Part shown: positions 1 through 5,191 of the stretch, piece by piece | Numbering within the stretch: position 1 is the stretch's first letter | Layout of the letters: each line of letters opens with the position of its first letter | The notes under the pieces: generated by a model | Databases searched by the model: none | What the model saw: the letters and a program-made list of their open reading frames with translations, nothing else | Told to the model about the DNA's origin: nothing | Assembly: GCA_021832495.1 (NCBI GenBank) | Contig: JAKBKR010000156.1 | Location: forward strand, 1-5,538 | Source of the DNA: a bacterium | GTDB taxonomy: Archaea > Thermoplasmatota > Thermoplasmata > Lutacidiplasmatales > UBA184 | DNA length: 5,538 nucleotides | Reading direction: 5' to 3' | Translations under genes and position numbers: made by a program

Positions 1-71
1 ACCGGAACGGTGCCGCCCCCTCGAGGGAGTCGCCTCCCCGGGATGGGTGCGACCAAGGGGGGTAGGTGGGG

Positions 72-76
72 GGAGG
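72..76 (+). promoter_or_regulatory. Shine-Dalgarno GGAGG for the RNase H-like gene
   Basis: GGAGG lies 7 bases before the GTG at 84, within a G-rich run. It decides the start between two in-frame GTG codons at 66 and 84. Confidence 0.6.
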
Positions 77-83
77 CGAAACG

Positions 84-533
84 GTGACTGAGGCCTGGCA
101 TCTCGAGACCGATGCTTCCCTCAATCCGTCTCGAGCGAGGAATGGTCTCCCGTTCGCCGGGGGAGGGGTCGTGCTCCGAGACTCCCACCTCAAGCTCAAG
201 TTCGCGCGGGCGGTCGAACTGGGGTACTTCCCATCGGCGACCCACGCCGAGTACGCCGCCCTGCTTTGCGGCCTCGAGATCGCGCTCGGGGAGGGAGTTC
301 GCGCGATCTTCATCCGCACCGACAACCGTCTCCTAGTGGAGCAGTACTCCGGGGCATGGAGAGCTCGCAGCTCGGGACTCCCCGACCTTCTCGCCAGGTT
401 GCGCGACCTGGCCGGGCGCTTCGACTCGTTCGAGCTACGGTGGGGTCCGTCGAGCCACCGAAAGACGCGCCCGGACGGTGCCCCGACGGCCGACACGCTC
501 GCACGGAAGGCCGCTGGCCTGGGGGACCGTTGA
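84..533 (+). CDS. Ribonuclease H-fold protein (RNase HI-like)
   Basis: This 149-residue protein of the RNase H superfamily is expected to cut the RNA strand of RNA-DNA hybrids with two metal ions in the cytoplasm. All four acidic positions of the DEDD site can be placed: D10 in ETDAS on strand 1, E56 in THAEYAAL, D80 in IRTDN and D137 in APTADTLA near the C-terminus. The GGGVVLRD stretch fits strand 2. I chose the GTG at 84 because a GGAGG at 72-76 lies 7 bases upstream; an in-frame GTG at 66 would add six residues and destroy that spacing. Length matches single-domain RNase HI. The C-terminal SSHRKTRPDG stretch replaces the usual VPREEN-like segment, so this may be one of the archaeal or plant-like RNase H paralogues rather than housekeeping RNase HI. 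No gene is visible upstream in the 83 bases available. The fold is well supported; the substrate is inferred. Confidence 0.85.
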   Translation: MTEAWHLETDASLNPSRARNGLPFAGGGVVLRDSHLKLKFARAVELGYFPSATHAEYAALLCGLEIALGEGVRAIFIRTDNRLLVEQYSGAWRARSSGLPDLLARLRDLAGRFDSFELRWGPSSHRKTRPDGAPTADTLARKAAGLGDR

Positions 534-832
534 ACCGATCCGAGCGCCGCGTGCGACCTTTTTCCTAATATTTGAACTCCCGGAGAGTCCAAATCCATGC
601 CCCGCTATCTAGCTCCGCTGTTCGAGTGTGTGCGCATTCGGGTCAGTGGGAACCTCTCAACTTGGTAACGGCTCTCCCCGGCCCAACAAGGTGAGCGGAG
701 TCGTCAAGGCGGGATCTCAATTGAATGCACACGTTCGACCAACAGGCTCTGGTCTGCAACGACCGCTCCTCAGCGGCAGACCATTTCGACACGGCGACAC
801 CCGCTGTTTGCGGAAACGGAAGTCACGACTTC
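534..832. other. No convincing gene; A/T island and two small hairpins
   Basis: These 299 bases after the RNase H-like gene contain no ORF that resembles a known family in any frame. They hold the T-run and hairpin at 559-593 and a second hairpin at 751-782 (outer arms GGTCTG and CAGACC, inner arms CCGCT and AGCGG, loop CCTC). An ATG at 597 opens a 23-codon frame placed about 27 bases after a TATA-like TAATATTT at 566-573. No tRNA fold is visible. The stretch merges into the decayed coding-like segment that follows. Confidence 0.5.
559..593 (+). terminator. Possible terminator of the RNase H-like gene: T-run followed by hairpin
   Basis: A TTTTT run at 559-563 lies 26 bases after the stop, within an A/T-rich stretch to 573; archaeal termination commonly uses such T-runs. 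It is followed by a stem-loop with arms 571-579 and 585-593 and loop CCGGA. The stem has one A-C mismatch on the plus strand, which becomes a G-U wobble on the minus strand. The hairpin follows the T-run instead of preceding it, so this is not a bacterial intrinsic terminator. Confidence 0.35.
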
Positions 833-1069
833 TTACGTGGTGGCCTCGGCGCAGATGTTTGCCTCACCCGGGAGCTCCCACTGGATGGGCCAGCCCGTGT
901 GGTCATTCGCGTCGGCCTCGCCAATGCGGTGGCCCGCCCCGGGTACCTCTCGGTGCACCTTCGAGACCTGCCGCTGGACACCTCGGTAGGAGTCCCGGCT
1001 CTTTCCATTCGGCTCCTTCATCATGACGGGCCCGTAGAGGAGGGCTTGGTTGGGAGTCGGGACGTTCTC
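833..1069 (-). pseudogene. Unidentified coding-like remnant
   Basis: The minus strand is open here for about 78 codons between a TAG at 1070-1072 and a TAA at 833-835. Its translation has a protein-like composition (acidic, Lys and aromatic residues, for example DANDHTGWPIQWELPGE and GPVMMKEPNGKSRDSYRG) and mostly G or C at the third position. I do not recognise the family. The frame starts without a good initiation site upstream of the double ATG at 1019-1024, and a further 20 codons continue in the same frame past the TAA. It therefore looks like an internal piece of a decayed gene. The opposite strand is also open in a frame sharing the same third positions, so the strand assignment rests on composition alone. 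Confidence 0.3.
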
Positions 1070-1197
1070 CTATGCTCCTTGGCGTTGGTTCCCCTCAGAA
1101 GATGGCGTGTATGCATGACGAGGACAAACTGCTAATCTTCGGTCCGAGTACCAGCCGCTGGATGGCAGTCCCGGTGGCGTCTTGCCTCCGCGCGAAG

Positions 1198-1745
1198 TAC
1201 ACGCGTGTCATCCGGAAGGCGCTCCCGGGCTACACTCTCGACAGATCTCGCTCAACTCCCAAGACGCCTTGAACATCGTCTTTCATGTCGACGGCAGATT
1301 CATCTTCCGTTTCCCCCGCTCCGAGCGAGGGGCGAAGCTCCTTGCGATGGATTGTGGGCTTCTCTCGTGTCTATCCCAGGAACTTCCGATACTCCTCTCA
1401 GATCCCTTTGTGGTGGGAAGCCTGCCCGGCCCCCGAGAGTGGCCGTTCAAAGGCTACACGAGGATCCCGGGACGGCAGCTCCAGTGGGCTTCCCTCACGA
1501 CCGCTCGGCGGAGGACCCTGGCGCGGGACCTGGCAAAGCCTCTCGAACGATTGGCGGCCCTCCCCTCGGCGACGGCAAAGAGGTAGGGAGTCCCTGGCGG
1601 GGGATCGAGGGGTTTCCGTGGGGAAATGACCGACCTCTACGAGAGCCTGAGGAACCATGGGTCTCCAGTGATACCGGCCAATCTGAGAGAAGACCTCGAC
1701 CGACGCTTTAGACACTACCTTGGTTCCCAGGAGAACTTCGAGTTC
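1198..1745 (+). pseudogene. APH-family kinase, N-terminal half, broken (frameshift and in-frame TAG)
   Basis: This is the decayed N-terminal half of an aminoglycoside phosphotransferase (APH/choline kinase fold) family protein. The first piece (1198 to about 1245, frame 1) reads YTRVIRKALPGYTLDRSRS, like the family's opening helix and strand. The reading then shifts to frame 3 and gives ALNIVFHVDGRFIFRFPRS, the strand with the ATP-binding segment, followed by LSQELPILLSDP and PFKGYTRIPGRQL, a characteristic APH signature. A TAG at 1584-1586 interrupts after LERLAALPSATAKR. The same frame resumes as GEMTDLYESLR and runs to ENFEF at 1745, just before the catalytic HGD loop should appear. The catalytic and Mg-binding motifs are absent. 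With one frameshift, one nonsense codon and a missing C-terminal half, this is a relic. The original substrate cannot be inferred; many archaeal members are not antibiotic kinases. Confidence 0.75.
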
Positions 1746-2688
1746 TCCGCAGCGAGCGCAACGATTCCCCGCTTCCCGTCCCCGGTGGCCGCTCCCATTT
1801 GTCTTCAAGAAAGCGGCGGTACACCTCGATGTACCGCTTGATGAGCCAGCGAACGAAGCGCATGGGCTCCTTCCTCGTCTGGGCGCTCTCCAAGGCTCTG
1901 TAGTAGCTTGCCCTTCCTTTGTACGGGACCACGAATAAGGGATAGCCGCGTCGCATCAGTACATGGTTCAACATCAAACGGGAGATTCGGCCATTTCCGT
2001 CTGTGAAAGGGTGGATGGTGACGAATTTGAGGTGAGCGAGTGCGGCCAACTCTACGGGGTTGTACTCGTGCGTCTTCCTGCGAAGCCATTGAAAGAAATC
2101 CTCAAGCAAAGGAGAAATTTCCACCGGGGTCGGCGGGAGGAACTTGCTCCCGGATATGCGAACTTGGTGATCTCTTATCTTACCGGCGATGTCCGGCCGA
2201 GTCGGGAGAAAGAGTTTTCGGTGCCAGAACAGAACCTCCCCGAGAGTCAGTTCTCTGGCATAAGCCAGCATGTCGTAGAAGATCTGTTGATGGGCTTCGG
2301 CCTCCTTCACATCGCGCAAGGGCTTTCCGGAGGGTGTGACTCCATGTTCCAAAAGTTCGGCGGTCTCGCGGAGCGTAAGGGTGGACCCCTCAATTCGCTG
2401 CGTGTTGTAGGTAAAGGTAATCGAGAAGATCTCCAAGTTCTTCTCGCCAGCTGACTTGGGGATCCGATGGGTCTCTTCCAGGTACCCTTCTCTGATCCGC
2501 TCCAGTTTCCCTTCCCACCGCGGTAGGTAGAGGTCGTGGAGGATCTTCTCGCTCAGCTCCTCCACATTTTTGGGCAGGGAGGTCCCAAGGTATCGTTCCT
2601 TCTTTTCGGTTCGCCCTCCCTCCCGGATCGTGTGCTGCAGGTAGTAGTAGTCACGTTCACCGATTGTCCTTCGAACCACCTGCGCCAT
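1708..2688 (-). CDS. Fic family protein adenylyltransferase, class II
   Basis: This 326-residue Fic protein is expected to transfer AMP (or another NMP) from a nucleotide to a hydroxyl side chain of a target protein in the cytoplasm. The catalytic motif HPFTDGNGRISR (H226 to R237) is complete. An inhibitory motif TQRIEG (T96 to G101, matching [S/T]xxxE[G/N]) lies before the Fic core, which defines class II: E100 should restrain ATP binding, so no separate antitoxin is needed. The flap segment is near residues 170-190 (GKIRDHQVRI). The N-terminal 45 residues (YYYLQHTIREGG, KKERYLGTSLPKN) form the small lead domain seen in archaeal Fic proteins. The ATG at 2688 fits a leaderless transcript from the TATA-like box at 2708-2717. 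The core ends near EDKW at residue 298. The last 28 residues are Ser/Gly/Arg-rich and run into the antisense of the APH relic. The target is unknown. Confidence 0.93.
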   Translation of the reverse strand: MAQVVRRTIGERDYYYLQHTIREGGRTEKKERYLGTSLPKNVEELSEKILHDLYLPRWEGKLERIREGYLEETHRIPKSAGEKNLEIFSITFTYNTQRIEGSTLTLRETAELLEHGVTPSGKPLRDVKEAEAHQQIFYDMLAYARELTLGEVLFWHRKLFLPTRPDIAGKIRDHQVRISGSKFLPPTPVEISPLLEDFFQWLRRKTHEYNPVELAALAHLKFVTIHPFTDGNGRISRLMLNHVLMRRGYPLFVVPYKGRASYYRALESAQTRKEPMRFVRWLIKRYIEVYRRFLEDKWERPPGTGSGESLRSLRRTRSSPGNQGSV

Positions 2689-2697
2689 GCAGACTGT

Positions 2698-2747
2698 TAC
2701 CCCTACAATTTACATAATGGTGTGAACTACTTAACATTGTAGGGGTA
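2698..2747. repeat. Perfect 12-bp inverted repeat bracketing the fic TATA box
   Basis: TACCCCTACAAT at 2698-2709 and ATTGTAGGGGTA at 2736-2747 are exact inverse complements separated by 26 bases, with arm centres 38 bp apart. The inner arm abuts the TATA-like box between it and the expected start site; the other lies upstream of the box. The layout suggests an operator for a dimeric or tetrameric repressor. It could also be a hairpin or a recombination end; no coding sequence lies in the spacer. Confidence 0.7.
2708..2717 (-). promoter_or_regulatory. TATA-like box of fic
   Basis: On the minus strand this reads TTATGTAAAT, in an A/T-rich pocket of a GC-rich window. Its centre is about 25 bases from the fic ATG, the spacing expected if transcription starts at or next to the start codon. 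No Shine-Dalgarno precedes the ATG, which agrees with a leaderless mRNA. Confidence 0.5.
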
Positions 2748-3061
2748 GATACATCCCGAGGGGTGCTGGACGCAATTGCTCTGCAAACCGTTCAAGAACC
2801 CGACGTGGTTTCCTCCAGGGATCACGGGGACCGTGTGGGAAGTATGCGGTGCAACGGCATAGATGGCTGGGCCGATTTGCCGTCCTCTCTGAGACCGCGT
2901 TCGAACGGTCGGGGTTTGCGCTCTCAAGAATTGGCAGTTTTCAATCAACAAGGGTCTGTGCCGGAAATTGTCGGACACCAGTTCCCCTACCGCCCCGGAG
3001 GAGACGGGAGCTGCTGAGTATCCCGTGGTGCTCGGCTAACGGTGGAAAGGTCGATTCTGTA
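2748..3061. other. Gene-poor spacer between fic and the PAP2 gene
   Basis: This 314-bp stretch lies upstream of fic and downstream of the PAP2 gene. Both strands have short open frames (2763-3017 on plus, 2727-2978 on minus), but neither has a recognisable motif, a promoter or a ribosome site. The minus frame contains VPVIPGGNHVGF, vaguely like the C-terminal histidine region of an alpha/beta hydrolase, which is too little to call. It contains a 10-bp palindrome CGTTCGAACG at 2898-2907. The stretch from about 2930 onward looks lower in GC than its surroundings. I read it as decayed sequence. Confidence 0.5.
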
Positions 3062-3736
3062 CTAGATGAGCTTCGAGTATGCAGCGAATTGAAAGAAGGT
3101 GAGAGGTACTGTCACTAAGGCACCTGCGTAAACCTCCCTCCAGGTGTGTGCGCCCAGCCTGATGCGTGCCCAGGCCACGGGGGGAAGGAGAACAAGGAAC
3201 CAGAGGCCGGGGAACCCGAAGAGGAAGGTTAGTGCAGACGCGGGCCCGGTGACACCGCATGCGTGCACACTCGGCTTCCATCTCAGGCTCAAGATCAGGA
3301 AGGAGACCGTGTTCCCGGCATAAGTCAACATGAGAATGAGCACCGGTGTGGAAGCATGGATTGACCAGAGCGCGGCGCCTCCCAAGAGGTAGCCAGAAGT
3401 GGCGACGATGAAGGGAATGACTCTCTCTCTCCTGTCCGCAACGTAGACATCTGACGTCACCCCCAGCCGGGAGAGTATGACGAGACCGAGGAGCGGCCAT
3501 GCGGTTGCAAAGACAAGGGAGAGGGTGATCTCGGCCAGTCTCTCGCCAGCGCCCATCCATACGACGAGAACAAAGGCTGGCAGCGCCACGACGGGCGCGT
3601 TGAGGATGGCGGAGAAGCCATTCGCCAAACCGCTCCTCCTGCCTTTGTAACTTGTCGGATCTGCGGGAGGTCCCGTGGGGGGTGTCACTGGCTGCGCCAG
3701 CGCACATGAGGGATAAATGTGCTCAGTACGAGGCAT
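3062..3736 (-). CDS. PAP2-superfamily integral membrane protein
   Basis: This membrane protein of the PAP2 (lipid phosphatase/acid phosphatase) fold probably acts on a lipid or prenyl phosphate at the membrane. In the longest frame (224 residues) it has about five or six hydrophobic segments near residues 44-62, 72-90, 107-126, 130-150, 165-190 and 203-219. The three motifs are recognisable but altered: DRRERVIP (101-108) for motif 1; KPSVHACG (154-161) with H158 for motif 2; and RIRLGAHTWREVYAGA (191-206) with H197 and E201, where most members have Asp, for motif 3. The first 36 residues are Pro/Ser-rich and poorly conserved. A TATA-like box lies inside that part, at 3712-3717. The TTG at 3628-3626 is preceded by AGGAGG with 5-base spacing, so a 188-residue product (3062-3628) is a good alternative and my slight preference. 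Activity and substrate are inferred. Confidence 0.8.
   Translation of the reverse strand: MPRTEHIYPSCALAQPVTPPTGPPADPTSYKGRRSGLANGFSAILNAPVVALPAFVLVVWMGAGERLAEITLSLVFATAWPLLGLVILSRLGVTSDVYVADRRERVIPFIVATSGYLLGGAALWSIHASTPVLILMLTYAGNTVSFLILSLRWKPSVHACGVTGPASALTFLFGFPGLWFLVLLPPVAWARIRLGAHTWREVYAGALVTVPLTFFQFAAYSKLI
3712..3717 (-). promoter_or_regulatory. TATA-like box TTTATC, possible PAP2 gene promoter
   Basis: On the minus strand this reads CATTTATCC. Transcription about 26 bases downstream would start near 3688, inside the longest PAP2 frame. That would exclude the ATG at 3736 and favour the TTG at 3628, which has its own AGGAGG. Confidence 0.35.
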
Positions 3737-3740
3737 GAGC

Positions 3741-4100
3741 TCACGTTCGCAGTCGGGCCGACGGGAGCAGAGGACCCGAGCCCACCCGCGCTTTGAACGC
3801 GGTTTCCCGGACCGACTCGCCTCTACCCCGGCACGTTCGGTAGACCGTCGGCAACCTTTCCAGCACGCGCGACCCGACCCACGTCCGACGACACTCGCTC
3901 ACCTTGCGGATCGACACACCCTGGCGGATCGCGTTCTCCACCGAGTTGTTGTTCCACGGAACTTCCGACTTCCTCCGGAAGTAGGAACACTTGCCCATAC
4001 TCCGGTTGAGGTTGTGGAGATGAGGCGGCTTGAGTCGGGTACCGCCGAGGGACCAGAGACTGGGGAAAACCGCACCGTGCGCCGGAAGGAAAAGTCCCAT
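3741..4100 (-). pseudogene. IS66-like transposase, C-terminal remnant
   Basis: The minus strand is open for 119 codons, and its middle part (about 3780-4050) matches the C-terminal end of an IS66-like DDE transposase. The visible signature is LHNLNRSMGKCSYF, then VPWNNNSVENAIRQG (with E55, the family's final catalytic acid, in the NNxxE motif), then SIRKVSECRRT, GSRVLERL and TVYRTCRGRG. The two upstream catalytic aspartates and the rest of the protein are missing, and I see no partner ORFs or terminal inverted repeats. It is therefore a truncated leftover, with no mobility of its own. The homology fades at both ends: residues 1-16 and the last 15 look like unrelated flanking DNA. It separates the PAP2 gene from the sod genes, so this junction has probably been rearranged. 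Confidence 0.75.
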
Positions 4101-4107
4101 CCGGGAC
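4084..4107 (-). terminator. Hairpin plus T-tract terminator of sodX
   Basis: On the minus strand, 30 bases after the sodX stop, a stem GTCCC/GGGAC (4107-4094) with loop GGAT is followed by TTTTCCTT. It resembles a short intrinsic terminator, and the T-tract alone would suffice in archaea. Confidence 0.5.
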
Positions 4108-4136
4108 CTCCCGGGGGGGCCTGATCCCGGGCCACG

Positions 4137-4532
4137 TCATCGGAGGGGTCCTTCGCGGGAAGGGGGACGGTACCGGTACCAAACCAACCCGGACACCTGG
4201 GACAAAGGGACCCACCCGAAGTGGCGGCTGTCCCGGCTCCGTTCCACGTTGTCCCCCCGGACGTCGACCCAGAGCGTACCCGAGGATTCCCGGATCGCGT
4301 GGACCCTCTTGATGAGCCACCGCTCCCGGTCCTCCGGATCCCGGAGCACCACGACCTCTCCCGGCTGCGGTGGTCGGTCCCGGTATTCCCCCCGATTCAC
4401 GTACAAGCGGTCTCCCGGGAGGAGTGTGGGGGTCATGCTGTCGTCCACCACCTCCACCCGTCGGCTCCTCCACCACCGGCTCCAGGGGGAATGCCACCGA
4501 GAAGGCGCACGCGCTGGGGTGGTCTCCTCCAT
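4137..4532 (-). CDS. sodX: Nickel-type superoxide dismutase maturation protease (S26 signal-peptidase family)
   Basis: This 131-residue serine peptidase of the S26 (LexA/signal peptidase) type is the expected processor of the SodN leader, exposing the N-terminal His that binds nickel. The Ser/Lys dyad is visible: S32 in VVDDSMTPTLLPGDRLYV and K75 in WLIKRVHA. The conserved end box RGDNVERSRDSRHFGWVPLSQVSG is also present. No transmembrane segment is seen, unlike ordinary signal peptidases but as in SodX proteins, so it should be cytoplasmic. The start is set at the ATG at 4532, preceded by a weak GGAG. The longer frame from 4580 would overlap the sodN start codon and add 16 unremarkable residues. 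Its promoter may be a CTCTTTAGT box at about 4588-4592, inside the first codons of sodN. It is divergent from sodN, whereas many bacterial pairs are co-directional. Confidence 0.9.
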   Translation of the reverse strand: MEETTPARAPSRWHSPWSRWWRSRRVEVVDDSMTPTLLPGDRLYVNRGEYRDRPPQPGEVVVLRDPEDRERWLIKRVHAIRESSGTLWVDVRGDNVERSRDSRHFGWVPLSQVSGLVWYRYRPPSREGPLR

Positions 4533-4548
4533 CGGGGGCTCCGCCGGG

Positions 4549-4554
4549 TTTAAG
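4549..4554 (+). promoter_or_regulatory. TATA-like box of sodN in the 46-bp sodN-sodX spacer
   Basis: TTTAAG is the only A/T-rich hexamer in the divergent spacer. Its centre is 27-28 bases before the sodN ATG, which fits a leaderless sodN transcript. The GGGAGGG at 4571-4577 is only one base from the ATG, too close to work as a normal ribosome site. TTTAA reads nearly the same on the other strand, but it is only about 19 bases from the sodX ATG, so sodX probably uses another box. Confidence 0.45.
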
Positions 4555-4578
4555 GCCCCGGAAAGTCTGCGGGAGGGC

Positions 4579-5106
4579 ATGTTCGGACTAAAGAGCTTCC
4601 GGCAGCGATTCTATGCCCTCGCCGATCGCCTGCGGCCTCCCCTCCCGGTCTTCGCCCACTGCGACATCCCGTGCGGGATCTACGACCCCCACGAAGCCCA
4701 GATCGCCGCCCTCACGGTCATCCGGATGAACCAGATGATCGGCGAGCTTCCGCCTCCGGCCGCCGACGCGAAGGCGGAGGAGAAGCATGCTTACACCCAC
4801 AAGCTCGCCCGGTACACCGCCGTCAAGGAGCAGCATGCGGAGAAGCTCAAGCACGAGATCCGGGTGATCTACGGGGATTACATCACGGCGGACATGGTGA
4901 AGAAGTTCCCGGAGCTCCCGGACCTCGTCTTCAAGATCTGGAAGCAGGCATCCAAGGCACGCCAGGAGGTCAATCTCGCGGGCGCTCAGGAACTCCTCGC
5001 CAGTGTTCATCAGTTCGCCGAGATCTTCTGGAAGACCAAGAACGTGGCGACCCGGAAGGTCCCGTCGAACCAGAAATCGGGGGGCGAACTCGTCCTCCCG
5101 GCCTGA
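4579..5106 (+). CDS. sodN: Nickel superoxide dismutase precursor
   Basis: This Ni-dependent superoxide dismutase converts superoxide to oxygen and hydrogen peroxide. The nickel hook HCDIPCGIY is intact at residues 27-35. Cleavage after FA (residue 26) gives mature His1, Cys2 and Cys6 as ligands, with Tyr9 nearby. The 26-residue leader (FGLKSFRQRFYALAD..) is basic with no hydrophobic core, so it is a propeptide for SodX and not an export signal. The rest follows the four-helix family pattern: YTAVKEQHAEKLKHE, YGDYITADMVKKFPELPDLV and HQFAEIFWKTK. The mature form would be 149 residues, compared with about 117 in Streptomyces. The extra length is a charged insert around residues 53-72 (PPPAADAKAEEKH) and about 19 extra C-terminal residues ending in GGELVLPA. 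I chose the ATG at 4579 because the frame is open far upstream without homology and the TATA-like box lies at 4549-4554. Confidence 0.97.
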   Translation: MFGLKSFRQRFYALADRLRPPLPVFAHCDIPCGIYDPHEAQIAALTVIRMNQMIGELPPPAADAKAEEKHAYTHKLARYTAVKEQHAEKLKHEIRVIYGDYITADMVKKFPELPDLVFKIWKQASKARQEVNLAGAQELLASVHQFAEIFWKTKNVATRKVPSNQKSGGELVLPA

Positions 5107-5108
5107 GT

Positions 5109-5188
5109 CGGGGAACCCCCGTCCGGGACATCGGGGCCCTAGACGGGGCCCGCCGCAAGGGGTTTCCGCCACGGGGGCATCCCCCGTG
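5109..5188. repeat. Three GC-rich hairpins between sodN and the universal stress gene
   Basis: Three stem-loops stand in tandem after the sodN stop: CGGGG/CCCCG at 5109-5121; GGGCCC at 5134-5139 and again at 5146-5151, each self-complementary; and CACGGGGG/CCCCCGTG at 5170-5188 with loop CAT. No T-run follows any of them. The last ends three bases before the next ATG. Confidence 0.55.
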
Positions 5189-5191
5189 CCC

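Noticed and set aside
725..1135. Plus-strand ORF of 136 codons
   Set aside because: It has no domain-like motifs and no promoter or ribosome site, and it overlaps the more protein-like minus frame. It looks like an antisense shadow in decayed DNA.
2898..2907. Palindrome CGTTCGAACG and other GTTCGA strings resembling a tRNA T-loop
   Set aside because: No cloverleaf arms or anticodon stem can be paired around it or around similar strings at 426, 618 and 733.
2727..2978. Minus frame with VPVIPGGNHVGF, vaguely like the end of an alpha/beta hydrolase
   Set aside because: Only one short motif agrees. The frame continues through the fic inverted repeat region and has no other hydrolase features.
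3036..3707. Second minus-strand ORF over the PAP2 gene
   Set aside because: It is Arg/His/Cys-rich with no membrane segments or motifs. The other frame clearly encodes the PAP2 protein.
4030..4578. Upstream extension of the sodN reading frame (open from 4030)
   Set aside because: It is antisense to sodX, has Arg/Ser/Pro-rich shadow composition and no family similarity. Ni-SOD precursors begin about 15-30 residues before the HCDxPCG hook, as the ATG at 4579 gives.
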